Part shown: piece by piece, positions 1 to 8,720 of the stretch
Layout of the letters: each line of letters opens with the position of its first letter
Numbering within the stretch: the first letter of the stretch is position 1
DNA from: Thermomonas sp047606765
Lineage (GTDB): Bacteria; Pseudomonadota; Gammaproteobacteria; Xanthomonadales; Xanthomonadaceae
Assembly (NCBI RefSeq): GCF_047606765.1
Contig: NZ_JASGED010000012.1
Location: forward strand, 1 to 64,000
Length of the DNA: 64,000 nucleotides
Direction: 5' to 3'
Notes under the pieces: generated by a model
The model's database searches: none
What the model was told of the DNA's origin: nothing
Seen by the model: the letters and a program-made list of their open reading frames with translations, nothing else
Program-made: the position numbers and the translations under genes

Positions 1-23
1 GCCGCGCCTTAGCCAGAAGACGA

Positions 24-53
24 ATGAACACAACGCTTCGGCGCAGTGTTCAT
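24..53. other. Stable hairpin upstream of tRNA-Gln
   Basis: An 8-bp inverted repeat (ATGAACAC at 24-31, GTGTTCAT at 46-53) encloses a second short stem CGC-TTCG-GCG with a UUCG tetraloop. No T-run follows, so it is not a typical intrinsic terminator. It lies about 35 bp before the tRNA and could end an upstream transcript or be part of the tRNA leader. Nothing else is recognised in bases 1-70. Confidence 0.5.
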
Positions 54-72
54 CCGGAATCAAGTTCAGCGT

Positions 73-78
73 TACAAT
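73..78 (+). promoter_or_regulatory. Candidate -10 box of tRNA-Gln
   Basis: TACAAT lies 10 bases before the first base of the tRNA, a suitable position for a sigma-70 -10 element. I see no convincing -35 at 16-18 bp. The same TTACAAT string precedes the FAH gene (1059-1064) and lptF (41924-41929). Confidence 0.35.
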
Positions 79-87
79 TTGCTCCAT

Positions 88-162
88 AGCCCCGTCGCCA
101 AGCGGTAAGGCACCTGACTCTGACTCAGGCATTCGGTGGTTCGAATCCATCCGGGGCTGCCA
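88..162 (+). tRNA. tRNA-Gln (anticodon CUG)
   Basis: The sequence folds as a complete cloverleaf. The 7-bp acceptor stem AGCCCCG/CGGGGCT is perfect. The D arm resembles that of E. coli tRNA-Gln. The anticodon stem CCTGA/TCAGG holds the loop CTCTGAC, giving anticodon CUG, which reads CAG. The T loop is TTCGAAT, and CCA is encoded at 160-162. A strong terminator follows 5 bases later, so the gene appears to be transcribed alone. Confidence 0.95.
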
Positions 163-167
163 TACAC

Positions 168-200
168 GACAAAACCCGCCGCAAGGCGGGTTTTGTCTTT
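168..200 (+). terminator. Rho-independent terminator of tRNA-Gln
   Basis: A 13-bp perfect stem (168-180 with 185-197) closes a GCAA tetraloop and is followed by TTT. The A-rich 5' arm and T-rich 3' arm suggest it could work in both directions. Confidence 0.85.
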
Positions 201-246
201 TCCGGAACCATGTTCCGGACATGCGTTTTTGGAACATGGTTCCGGA
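201..246. repeat. Nested palindrome between the tRNA terminator and the dioxygenase
   Basis: Bases 201-216 and 231-246 form a perfect 16-bp inverted repeat around a 14-base spacer ending in TTTTT. Inside it, 201-219 is itself a palindrome (TCCGGAAC-CAT-GTTCCGGA). The element therefore contains repeated TCCGGAAC half-sites. It could be an operator for the next gene or a fragment of a small palindromic mobile repeat; the sequence alone does not decide. Confidence 0.6.
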
Positions 247-302
247 TGCACGTTGCGACCGCGTGCGATGCGACAATCCCCCATCGATTGGAGCCGTGTT
301 TG

Positions 303-1046
303 ATGCCGCCCGTGACCAGTTTCCCGCCGCCCTGCGTGCCGCTTGCCGGCCTTGATGCCGCGTTGTGCGCGCGGGGCTTCGCCATCCTTTCCGCTGCCGA
401 CGTCGCCACGCTGGCGGGTGTTGCGCAGGAGGATCTGCGCGCGCTGGAACCGAGTTGGGATGAGTTGCGGCAGGACGACTACCTCAAGGACGGCGGGCGC
501 TATCGCAAGCGCCGGCATGCCTGCTTCATCGTCGAAGGCGCAACGCTGGCGCAGGTGCCGCATCGCCGGCACTGGCAGCCGGTCGAGTACAACGCCCTGC
601 ACGGCGGCATGGAGCGCTGGTTCGAGCCCATCGACGTGTCCACACTCGCGCAGCCCGCGTGGGCGAAATTGCTGCTGGCGCTGGCCGGTGCGTGCTCGGC
701 GCGGATGCCGGTCGCAAAGTGGCATGTCGAAGCCCACCAGTTCCGCATCGACACCGCCGATGGCCTGGGCCGGCCCACGCCGGAAGGCGCGCATCGCGAT
801 GGCGTGGATTTCGTCGCCGTGCTGCTGGTCGGGCGGCATGGCATCAAGGGCGGGGAAACGCGGGTGTTCGATGCCAGTGGCCCGGACGGCCAGCGCTTCA
901 CCCTGTCGGAGCCGTGGTCGCTGATGCTGCTGGACGATGCGCGGGTGATCCACGAATCCACCCCGATCCAGCCGGTCGGGGACTATGGGTATCGCGACAC
1001 GCTGGTGGTCACGTTCCGGGCGTCGGCGTTTCTGGGCGACGATTGA
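303..1046 (+). CDS. 2OG-Fe(II) dioxygenase family protein
   Basis: The 247-residue protein resembles the 2OG-Fe dioxygenase family (PF10014), which includes a Bacillus L-isoleucine 4-hydroxylase. The probable iron ligands are H164, D166 (AHRDGV) and H217 (ARVIHEST), with R231 of YRDTLVVTF placed to bind 2-oxoglutarate. The substrate cannot be told from sequence; free amino acid hydroxylation is the family precedent. The frame is open back to 210, but an earlier start would lie inside the palindrome at 201-246 and add a cysteine-rich, atypical leader, so ATG 303 is preferred. It stands alone between the tRNA and the FAH gene. Confidence 0.75.
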   Translation: MPPVTSFPPPCVPLAGLDAALCARGFAILSAADVATLAGVAQEDLRALEPSWDELRQDDYLKDGGRYRKRRHACFIVEGATLAQVPHRRHWQPVEYNALHGGMERWFEPIDVSTLAQPAWAKLLLALAGACSARMPVAKWHVEAHQFRIDTADGLGRPTPEGAHRDGVDFVAVLLVGRHGIKGGETRVFDASGPDGQRFTLSEPWSLMLLDDARVIHESTPIQPVGDYGYRDTLVVTFRASAFLGDD

Positions 1047-1103
1047 TCGCGATACAGTTACAATTGCAACCATCGAAACGCAACACGCAATGGCGAGGCC
1101 GCA

Positions 1104-2093
1104 ATGAAGCTGGGTTCACTGAAGGAAGGCGGGCGCGACGGCACCCTGATCGTGGTGTCGAAGGACTTGTCGAAGGCGGTACGCGCGACCGGCATCGCGC
1201 CGACGCTGCAGCGCGCGCTGGAAGACTGGGAAACCGCTGCGCCGCGACTCAACGCGCTGTACGAATCGTTGAACGGTGGCGATGCCGATGGCGTGTTCGA
1301 CCTCGACATGCAGGCGCTGGCCGCGCCGTTGCCGCGTGCCTACGAGTTCGTCGATGGCAGCGCCTACCTGCCGCACGTCGCGCGCGTGCGCCGTGCGCGC
1401 GGGGCCGAGGTGCCGGAAAGTTTCTACATCGATCCGCTGATGTACCAGGCGGTCAGCGCCGGCTTCTACGGCCCGCGCGATCCGGTGAAGGTGGTCAGCG
1501 AGGACTACGGCATCGACCTTGAAGCCGAGATCGTGATCGTCACCGATGACGTGCCGATGGCGGCAACGCCGGAACAGGCGGCAGCGCACATCCAGCTGGT
1601 CGGGCTGGTCAACGATGTAAGCCTGCGCAACCTGATTCCGCCGGAACTCGCCAAGGGCTTCGGCTTCCTGCAATCCAAGCCGCGCAGCGCGCTGAGCCCG
1701 GTGTTCGTCACGCCCGATGAACTGGGCGATGCGTGGCAGGGCAACAAGCTGCACCTGCCGCTTGTCACCCACATCAACGGGCAATGGTTCGGCGCACCGG
1801 AAGCCGGCGTGGACATGCAGTTCGACTTCGCCCAACTGGTGGCGCATGCCGCGAAAACGCGGCCGCTGTCTGCCGGCACGATTGTTGGATCGGGCACGGT
1901 GGCGAACGAGGACACGGCGCTGGGCGCGTCCTGCTTCGCCGAGCGGCGCACGGTGGAAACCCTGCGCGACGGCAAGCCATCGACACCGTTCATGTCCTTC
2001 GGCGACACCGTCCGCATCGAAGTATTGGACAAGGCCGGCAACAGCATTTTCGGTGCCATCGAACAGCGCATCGAGCATCAACCTGCGCCCTGA
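1104..2093 (+). CDS. Fumarylacetoacetate hydrolase family protein
   Basis: This 329-residue protein belongs to the FAH superfamily, Mg/Ca-dependent hydrolases that cut C-C bonds in beta-diketo acids. The likely metal ligands are D110 (FYIDPLMYQ), E140 and E142 (DLEAEI) and D171 (LVND). The maleylacetoacetate isomerase gene follows directly, so fumarylacetoacetase activity in the tyrosine/homogentisate pathway is the natural reading, giving fumarate and acetoacetate. Length fits the bacterial short FAH type rather than the 420-residue eukaryotic enzyme. A TACAAT -10-like box at 1059-1064 is a candidate promoter. Homogentisate dioxygenase is not in the window. Confidence 0.85.
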   Translation: MKLGSLKEGGRDGTLIVVSKDLSKAVRATGIAPTLQRALEDWETAAPRLNALYESLNGGDADGVFDLDMQALAAPLPRAYEFVDGSAYLPHVARVRRARGAEVPESFYIDPLMYQAVSAGFYGPRDPVKVVSEDYGIDLEAEIVIVTDDVPMAATPEQAAAHIQLVGLVNDVSLRNLIPPELAKGFGFLQSKPRSALSPVFVTPDELGDAWQGNKLHLPLVTHINGQWFGAPEAGVDMQFDFAQLVAHAAKTRPLSAGTIVGSGTVANEDTALGASCFAERRTVETLRDGKPSTPFMSFGDTVRIEVLDKAGNSIFGAIEQRIEHQPAP

Positions 2094-2186
2094 TTGCACG
2101 GGCGGTCGCGGCGGGCCGGCGAACGGCCTTCCGCGCGCCGCGCGTGGCCGCTAATGTTTCGCGCAGGCGAATACGATGGGATGGCG

Positions 2187-2855
2187 ATGACCGAAACGCT
2201 GCGGCTGTATTCCTACTGGCGCTCCAGCGCGGCCTATCGCGTGCGCATCGGCCTGAACCAGAAGCAGTTGGTGCATGAGATCGTGCCGGTGCATCTGGTG
2301 CAGGACGGCGGCCAGCAGCATTCGGAGGAATACCGCCAGCTCAATCCGCAGGAACTGGTGCCGCTGCTGCTGCACGGCAAGCGGCGGTTGTCGCAGTCGC
2401 TGGCAATCCTGGAATACGTGGACGAAGTCTGGCCCGACCTGCCGCTGCTGCCGGCCACCGCGCGCGAGCGTCACCGGGTGCGCGCGCTGTCGCAACTGGT
2501 GGCCTGCGACATCCATCCGCTCAACAACCTGCGCGTGCTGCAGCACTTCGAGCGCGCGTGGAGCGTGCCGCAGCCGGAACGCGACGCATGGGTGAAGCAC
2601 TGGATCGAAGCCGGCTTCCGCGCGGCGGAGGCGATGCTGGCCGGGCATCCATCCACCGGTGATTTCTGCGAAGGCGATACGCCAGGTCTTGCCGACTGCT
2701 GCCTGATCCCGCAGGTTTACAACGCGCGCCGTTTCGGCGTGGACATGACGCAGTTCCCGGCCATCGAACGGATCGAGGCAGCCTGCCTTGCGCTGCCCGC
2801 ATTCGATGCCGCGCGGCCGGAGAATCAGCCGGACGCTCCCGGCGGTGCCGTGTAG
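2187..2855 (+). CDS. maiA: Maleylacetoacetate isomerase (zeta-class GST)
   Basis: The 222-residue protein has a glutathione S-transferase fold of the zeta class and would isomerise maleylacetoacetate to fumarylacetoacetate with glutathione. The N-terminal SSAAYRVR (residues 13-20) matches the family SSxxxRVR motif, with Ala where the plant and animal enzymes have Cys. Later zeta-class signatures are LNPQELVPLL and FCEGDTPGLADCCLIPQVYNA. ATG 2181, two codons upstream, is an alternative start. It follows the FAH gene by about 90 bp and probably shares its transcript. Confidence 0.9.
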   Translation: MTETLRLYSYWRSSAAYRVRIGLNQKQLVHEIVPVHLVQDGGQQHSEEYRQLNPQELVPLLLHGKRRLSQSLAILEYVDEVWPDLPLLPATARERHRVRALSQLVACDIHPLNNLRVLQHFERAWSVPQPERDAWVKHWIEAGFRAAEAMLAGHPSTGDFCEGDTPGLADCCLIPQVYNARRFGVDMTQFPAIERIEAACLALPAFDAARPENQPDAPGGAV

Positions 2856-2940
2856 GCGGGGAGCTTGCTCCCCGCAACACCAGTGCCGAGCAAGCTCGGC
2901 ACCTACCTCCCGCACCAGCAGCACCGAGCAAGCTCGGCAC
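2856..2940. repeat. Three small palindromes (GAGCTTGCTC type)
   Basis: Three perfect or near-perfect hairpins occur in 85 bp between convergent genes: 2856-2875, 2883-2902 and 2922-2940. All centre on GAGC-AA/TT-GCTC with changing outer bases (GCGGG, GTGCC, CACC). The same core recurs at 25167-25186 and 25217-25236. They may end transcription of maiA and pilU. Confidence 0.8.
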
Positions 2941-2950
2941 CTCGCGCGGA

Positions 2951-4057
2951 TCAATGCGAGGCGAACACGTCCGCGTAGGGGTCGTGTTCGGCACCACCGC
3001 CTTCGGACAGGCGGAACTTCAGGGCCAGGCCGTCGCGGGAGTCGGCAGCCTTCAGTGCTTCCTCCATCTCGATCTTGCCTTCCTTGTACAGGCGGAACAG
3101 GCACTGGTCGAAGCTCTGCATGCCTTCCTGCAGCGATTCTTCCATCGCCATCTTGACCTCGTGTACCTGACCACGGCGGAGCAGGTCGCGGATCAGTGGC
3201 GTGTTGATGAGGACTTCGGTGGCCGGCATGCGCCGCCCGTCGATGCCCAGCACCAGCCGCTGGCTGACCACGGCCTTGAGGTTCAGCGCCAGGTTCATCA
3301 GCACGTTCTTGTGCGCGCCCTCGGGGAAGAAGTTGAGGATGCGCTCGATGGTCTGGTCGGCGTTGTTGGAGTGCAGTGTGGCAAGGCAGAGGTGGCCGGT
3401 TTCGGCGAAGGCAATCGCCGCTTCCATGGTGCGTTCGTCGCGGATTTCGCCGATCAGGATCACGTCGGGTGCTTCGCGCATCGCGTTCTTCAGTGCGGCG
3501 TGGAAGCTGTGCGTGTCCAGCCCGACCTCGCGCTGGTTGACGATGGATTTCTTGTGCCGGTGCAGGTATTCGATCGGATCCTCGATGGTGAGGATGTGGC
3601 CGGTGCTGGTGGTGTTGCGATAGTCGATCATCGAGGCCAGCGTGGTCGATTTGCCCGAGCCGGTGGAACCGACGATCAGCACCAGCCCGCGCGGGGCCAT
3701 GATGATGTCCTTCAGCACCTGCGGCAGTTGCAGTTCCTCGATGCTGGGGATGTCGCTGCGGATGGCGCGGATCACCATGCCCACTTCGCCGCGCTGCTGG
3801 AACACGTTGACGCGGAAACGCCCCGAGTTCTGCAGCGCAATCGCCATGTTCAGTTCAAGCTCGCGCTCGAACTCGGCGGTCTGCGCCTCGTCCATCAGCG
3901 CGTAGGCGATCTTGCGCACCATGCCGGTCGGCAGCGTGGCATCACCCAGCGGGATCAGCTCGCCTTCGACCTTGATGTTCACCGGCGCGCCGGTGGTCAG
4001 GAACATGTCGGAGGCGTTCTTCTCCGACATGAGCTTGAGGAAATACTCGATGTCCAT
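2951..4057 (-). CDS. pilU: Type IV pilus retraction ATPase PilU
   Basis: This 368-residue protein is a PilT/PilU-family hexameric ATPase that helps depolymerise type IV pili at the inner membrane. Walker A is GSTGSGKST (130-138), Walker B DVILIGEIRD (198-207) and the His box TGHLCLATLHSN (220-231). The N-terminus MDIEYFLKLMSEKNASDMF and the tail rich in GGG/EHDPY favour PilU over PilT. The start has a good ribosome-binding site (GGAG). In many relatives pilT lies next to pilU; here the neighbour is a divergent OmpA-like lipoprotein gene 81 bp away and no pilT is present in the window. Confidence 0.88.
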   Translation of the reverse strand: MDIEYFLKLMSEKNASDMFLTTGAPVNIKVEGELIPLGDATLPTGMVRKIAYALMDEAQTAEFERELELNMAIALQNSGRFRVNVFQQRGEVGMVIRAIRSDIPSIEELQLPQVLKDIIMAPRGLVLIVGSTGSGKSTTLASMIDYRNTTSTGHILTIEDPIEYLHRHKKSIVNQREVGLDTHSFHAALKNAMREAPDVILIGEIRDERTMEAAIAFAETGHLCLATLHSNNADQTIERILNFFPEGAHKNVLMNLALNLKAVVSQRLVLGIDGRRMPATEVLINTPLIRDLLRRGQVHEVKMAMEESLQEGMQSFDQCLFRLYKEGKIEMEEALKAADSRDGLALKFRLSEGGGAEHDPYADVFASH

Positions 4058-4138
4058 GCCTGCTCCTGCGTGACCGGCATTGCACTGGGGCCGGCAGCTT
4101 CCCACAATGATCGCGGACACCCAGGACGCCGCGCTCCC

Positions 4139-5413
4139 ATGCAGACAAGCTTCGCACACTCGCGTACCTCCCGGCTTGCCCGGTTCGCAACCCTGTATGC
4201 CGCTACCGTGCTGCTGGTCACGGCTTGCGCCAGCCTGCCTCCGCCCACCGCCGAGCTGGAATCCGCCGCGCAGGCGGTTTCCCGCGCAGAGGCAGCCGAT
4301 GCCGACCAGTACGCGCCCGCCGAATTGCAGCGCGCCCGTTCCGCCCTGCAGCGTGCGCAGGACGCGATGGCGCGCAAGCGTGCGGACGAGGCCCGCGAGG
4401 CCGCGCTGGCTGCCGCCGCCGAGGCCGATCTGGCGCGGGTGCGCAGCAGTGCCGAGCGCACCGGTGCGGAACTGCGGCAGCGTCAGGCCGAGGTCGCAGG
4501 GTTGCGTTCGCGCCTGCAGCTGGATGCCGGTGCGGAGCCGCAGAACCCGCTGGACATCCCGGTGCCGGCGCTGCCGGCGGAGCAGCGCATGCAGGCGCTG
4601 GATGCCGACAACCGGCTCAATCCCTTCGCACAGTACGAGCGCCTGCAGGCCCGGCAGGCGTTGGCGACGCTGGCTGCGGCGCGTCGCAGTGCGCTGGCGG
4701 CGGCGCTGGCACAGGCCGAGCGCCGGGTCGGCATCGCCGAGCAGGCGGCAAGGGTCGAAGCCGCACGCCGCGAGATCGAGCGGCAGGAACGCGAACGCGC
4801 CGAATTGCTGGTGGAAGCCAGCCGCCGTGACGCCGACCGCGCCCGCGCCGAAGCCGAGCGCCTGCGCATCGAAGCCCAGATCCAGGCCGAGGAAGCCGCG
4901 CGCCTGCGGGCGCAGGCGGAGCAGGCCGAAGCGGTGCTGGACAGTGCCCAGATCGACCGCAGCGCGCAGGTCGCCGCCGCGCGCGAAAAGGAAGCCGCGC
5001 TGGCACGCAAGGAGGCCGAGCTGGTGGCCGGCGCCTCCCTGCCACCGGCGCGTCGCGATGAGCGCGGCGACGTGTTCACGCTGGCCGGCGATGCGTTTGC
5101 GTCCGGGCAGGCGCAGCTGACGGCAAAGGCGGCAGCCAGCGTCAAGGCGCTGGGCATCTACCTGGCGGCGCTGCCGGGCGGCGCGGTGCAGGTGATCGGC
5201 CATACCGACAGCCAGGGCGAGGAAGCAGCCAACCAGTCCCTGTCCGAACGCCGGGCGCAGGCGGTGCGGGCGGCGCTGGTGCAGGCCGGATTGGCGCGTG
5301 ATCGCAGCAGTGCGCAGGGCATGGGCGAGGCGCAGCCCGTGGCCGACAACACCACCGCCGCAGGCCGGGCGAAGAATCGCCGGGTCGAGATCATCGTGGC
5401 CGATAATCCCTGA
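4139..5413 (+). CDS. DUF4398/OmpA-family lipoprotein
   Basis: The 424-residue protein starts with a lipoprotein signal (lipobox VTAC, Cys30). Next comes a DUF4398-like segment (about 38-90), then a long Ala/Arg/Glu-rich coiled coil (about 90-310) and a C-terminal OmpA peptidoglycan-binding domain (about 318-424; VIGHTDSQGEEAANQSLSERRAQAV and KNRRVEIIV). It is probably anchored in the outer membrane and tethers it to peptidoglycan. The coding strand is read from a promoter region shared with pilU. The opposite strand is also open for 750 codons, but that frame lacks family features beyond pilU itself. Confidence 0.85.
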   Translation: MQTSFAHSRTSRLARFATLYAATVLLVTACASLPPPTAELESAAQAVSRAEAADADQYAPAELQRARSALQRAQDAMARKRADEAREAALAAAAEADLARVRSSAERTGAELRQRQAEVAGLRSRLQLDAGAEPQNPLDIPVPALPAEQRMQALDADNRLNPFAQYERLQARQALATLAAARRSALAAALAQAERRVGIAEQAARVEAARREIERQERERAELLVEASRRDADRARAEAERLRIEAQIQAEEAARLRAQAEQAEAVLDSAQIDRSAQVAAAREKEAALARKEAELVAGASLPPARRDERGDVFTLAGDAFASGQAQLTAKAAASVKALGIYLAALPGGAVQVIGHTDSQGEEAANQSLSERRAQAVRAALVQAGLARDRSSAQGMGEAQPVADNTTAAGRAKNRRVEIIVADNP

Positions 5414-5837
5414 AAAAACAGATATTTAACCGGGATTTCACGGTTCCGCAGCAGCGCCGTCACCGTTCATCGCCAAGGCTTGCAGGCGGGCGAGGGCGGG
5501 CGTAGTGTCGGATACCCGGGGGCATGCGATGCCGCTTCGCCACCCGGTCGGAGACCGGCCCATGCATGATCCGCTGGACAACAACCCGAAGACCGCCGCC
5601 GCAGGCCAGGATCGCGGCGGCAGGGGGCGGTGGCATCGAAAGGCCGGCTCCCTGCAATCCCCCAATGCCCGTAACGCCCCGCGCTGCGCACAGCCGGGGC
5701 GTTCGTGTTTCTGCATCCCCATTGCTCTCCAGCGGCCGCATCTGCGGTCGCGGATTCCCGGCAGGCCCCCACCTGCCATCACCCGCGCCGGCAAGGCCCA
5801 CGGGCCACCCGGCGCATCGTTGAACCAGGAGGTTTCC
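5414..5837. other. 424-bp non-coding region
   Basis: No supported protein lies here. It contains several GC-rich hairpins, a possible promoter (TTGCAG at 5480, TAGTGT at 5503, 17-bp spacing) and a 9-bp terminator-like stem at 5673-5703. A candidate small RNA is annotated separately. A frame in phase with the next gene is open from 5505 but has no protein-like composition. Confidence 0.6.
5515..5710 (+). ncRNA. Candidate structured small RNA
   Basis: Downstream of a weak promoter-like pair, about 195 bases contain consecutive hairpins. One is CCGGTC-GGA-GACCGG near 5542-5557, with GGA as its loop. Another is CCGCCGC/GCGGCGG with AGGA in its loop. The last is AACGCCCCG/CGGGGCGTT (5673-5681 and 5695-5703), followed by a T-rich stretch. 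GGA in hairpin loops is the binding signature of CsrA/RsmA. No known RNA family is recognised and the promoter is poor, so this is tentative. Confidence 0.25.
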
Positions 5838-6053
5838 ATGTTCGAAGGACAGCCGCAGGCCGAAGTCGAAGCGAAGATGAAGGCGAGCCCCGAGTTCAGG
5901 CAGCTCTACTACCGGCATCAGGAGTTGAACAAGCAGGTGCTGGACGCCGAACTGGGCGTGTTGCCGCTTGACGACGCCACACTTGGCCAGATGAAGCGCG
6001 AGAAGCTCGCCGCCAAGGAACGCCTGCTGCGAATGTACGAAAGCATCCACTGA
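5838..6053 (+). CDS. YdcH family protein (DUF465)
   Basis: The 71-residue protein is a helical DUF465 member of usual length. The conserved pattern is clear: EFRQLYYRHQELNKQVLDAE, then LKREK-like QMKREKLAAKERLLRMYE. An exact AGGAGG ribosome-binding site sits 6 bases before ATG 5838. The function of the family is unknown; the protein is predicted to be a short helical hairpin in the cytoplasm. Confidence 0.85.
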   Translation: MFEGQPQAEVEAKMKASPEFRQLYYRHQELNKQVLDAELGVLPLDDATLGQMKREKLAAKERLLRMYESIH

Positions 6054-6135
6054 CCCCCTGTGCGGGCGGCGCGCGGCCTCCTCGTCGGTCGCCGCTGCCC
6101 GCCATCACGCTGACGGGCCTGTTTCGGCCCGCTGG

Positions 6136-6141
6136 TAGAAT
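6136..6141 (+). promoter_or_regulatory. Extended -10 element before the CBS gene
   Basis: TG-G-TAGAAT (6133-6141) is an extended -10 match 32 bp before the CBS start codon. An almost identical string, GCTAGAATGG, lies 26 bp before the scoA start (TAGAAT 23757-23762). No good -35 is seen for either. Confidence 0.45.
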
Positions 6142-6172
6142 GGCCGGCTCCGCCGCACTGCCGCAGGGTTCC

Positions 6173-7543
<1,371 letters not shown>

Positions 7544-7559
7544 CCGCAAGGAAAGCGCG

Positions 7560-8720
7560 ATGAGCAACAACAAGCACATGGGGCAGGGCACGCTGGCGAT
7601 CCACGGTGGCCAGTCGCCAGACCCGTCCACTGGCGCGGTGATGCAGCCGATCTACGCCACCAGCACCTATGCGCAGTCCAGTCCGGGCGTGCATCAGGGG
7701 TTCGAGTATTCGCGCACACACAACCCCACGCGCTTCGCCTACGAGCGCTGCGTGGCTTCGCTTGAAGGCGGCACGCGCGGCTACGCCTTCGCGTCCGGAC
7801 TTGCAGCCACTTCGACCCTGCTGGAACTGCTGGACAGCGGCGACCACGTCATCGCGATGGACGACCTCTACGGCGGCAGCTATCGCCTGTTCGAGCGCGT
7901 GCGCCGGCGCAGCGCCGGGCTGGATTTCAGCTTCGTTGACCTCACCGATGCGGCTGCATTTGAAGCCGCGATCACGTCGAAGACGAAGCTGGTCTGGATC
8001 GAAACGCCCACCAACCCGCTGCTGAAACTCGTCGATATCGCCGCGATTGCCGCCATCGCGAAAAAGCACGGCCTGCTGGTCGCCGTCGATAACACCTTCG
8101 CCTCGCCGATCCTGCAACGCCCGCTGGAACACGGTGCCGACATCGTCATGCACTCGGCCACCAAATACCTCAACGGCCATTCCGACATCGTCGGCGGCAT
8201 GCTGGTGGTCGGTGACAATACTGAGTTGGCGGAACAACTCGCCTTCCTGCAGAACTCGGTGGGCGCGGTGCAGGGGCCGTTCGACAGCTTCCTCGCCCTG
8301 CGCGGCCTCAAGACCCTGCACCTGCGCATGCGCGCGCACTGCGACAATGCGCTGGCGCTGGCGCAGTGGTTGCAGACCCACGATGCCGTGCAGGATGTGA
8401 TTTATCCGGGTCTGCCAACGCACCCGCACCACGCACTCGCGAAGCGGCAGATGGACGGCTTTGGCGGCATGCTCAGCATCCGCCTGAAGGGCGGCTTCGA
8501 TGCCGCCAAACGCTTCTGCGAACGTCTTGAACTGTTCACGCTGGCCGAATCCCTTGGTGGCGTGGAATCACTGGTGAATCATCCTGCGGTGATGACGCAT
8601 GCGTCGATTCCACCCGCGCGCCGCGCACAACTCGGCATCGGCGACGAACTGGTGCGGTTGAGCGTGGGGGTGGAGGATGTGGAAGACTTGCAACGCGATC
8701 TCGGGAATGCCCTCGCATGA
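7560..8720 (+). CDS. metB: Cystathionine gamma-lyase/synthase family PLP enzyme
   Basis: This 386-residue Cys/Met metabolism enzyme carries PLP on K202 (HSATKYLNGHSD) and has the family motifs YSRTHNPTR (50-58) and ETPTNPLL (148-155). Beside cystathionine beta-synthase, a gamma-lyase role making cysteine from cystathionine is most likely; gamma-synthase (MetB) proteins are close in sequence and the xanthomonad locus name is metB. An AAGGAAA ribosome-binding site precedes ATG 7560. Its stop codon overlaps the start of the first polysaccharide gene (ATGA at 8717), so the variable locus is translationally coupled to it. Confidence 0.9.
   Translation: MSNNKHMGQGTLAIHGGQSPDPSTGAVMQPIYATSTYAQSSPGVHQGFEYSRTHNPTRFAYERCVASLEGGTRGYAFASGLAATSTLLELLDSGDHVIAMDDLYGGSYRLFERVRRRSAGLDFSFVDLTDAAAFEAAITSKTKLVWIETPTNPLLKLVDIAAIAAIAKKHGLLVAVDNTFASPILQRPLEHGADIVMHSATKYLNGHSDIVGGMLVVGDNTELAEQLAFLQNSVGAVQGPFDSFLALRGLKTLHLRMRAHCDNALALAQWLQTHDAVQDVIYPGLPTHPHHALAKRQMDGFGGMLSIRLKGGFDAAKRFCERLELFTLAESLGGVESLVNHPAVMTHASIPPARRAQLGIGDELVRLSVGVEDVEDLQRDLGNALA

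Noticed and set aside
88..246. Integrative element attachment site at the tRNA-Gln 3' end
   Set aside because: No integrase gene and no second copy of the tRNA 3' end were seen in the window.
2856..2940. CRISPR-like array
   Set aside because: The repeats are self-palindromic, uneven in spacing and without similar-length unique spacers; no cas genes are near.
4058..5203. Long minus-strand frame in phase with pilU across the OmpA-like gene
   Set aside because: It has no family motif upstream of the PilU start and mirrors the Ala/Arg-rich plus-strand gene. High GC content keeps antisense frames open.
5505..5837. N-terminal extension of the YdcH gene from ATG 5505
   Set aside because: The extension has no similarity to the family, is Pro/Arg/His-rich, and a perfect AGGAGG precedes ATG 5838.
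6054..6172. SAM or cobalamin riboswitch before the transsulfuration genes
   Set aside because: The 119-bp gap shows only an extended -10 and GC-rich sequence, no riboswitch core.
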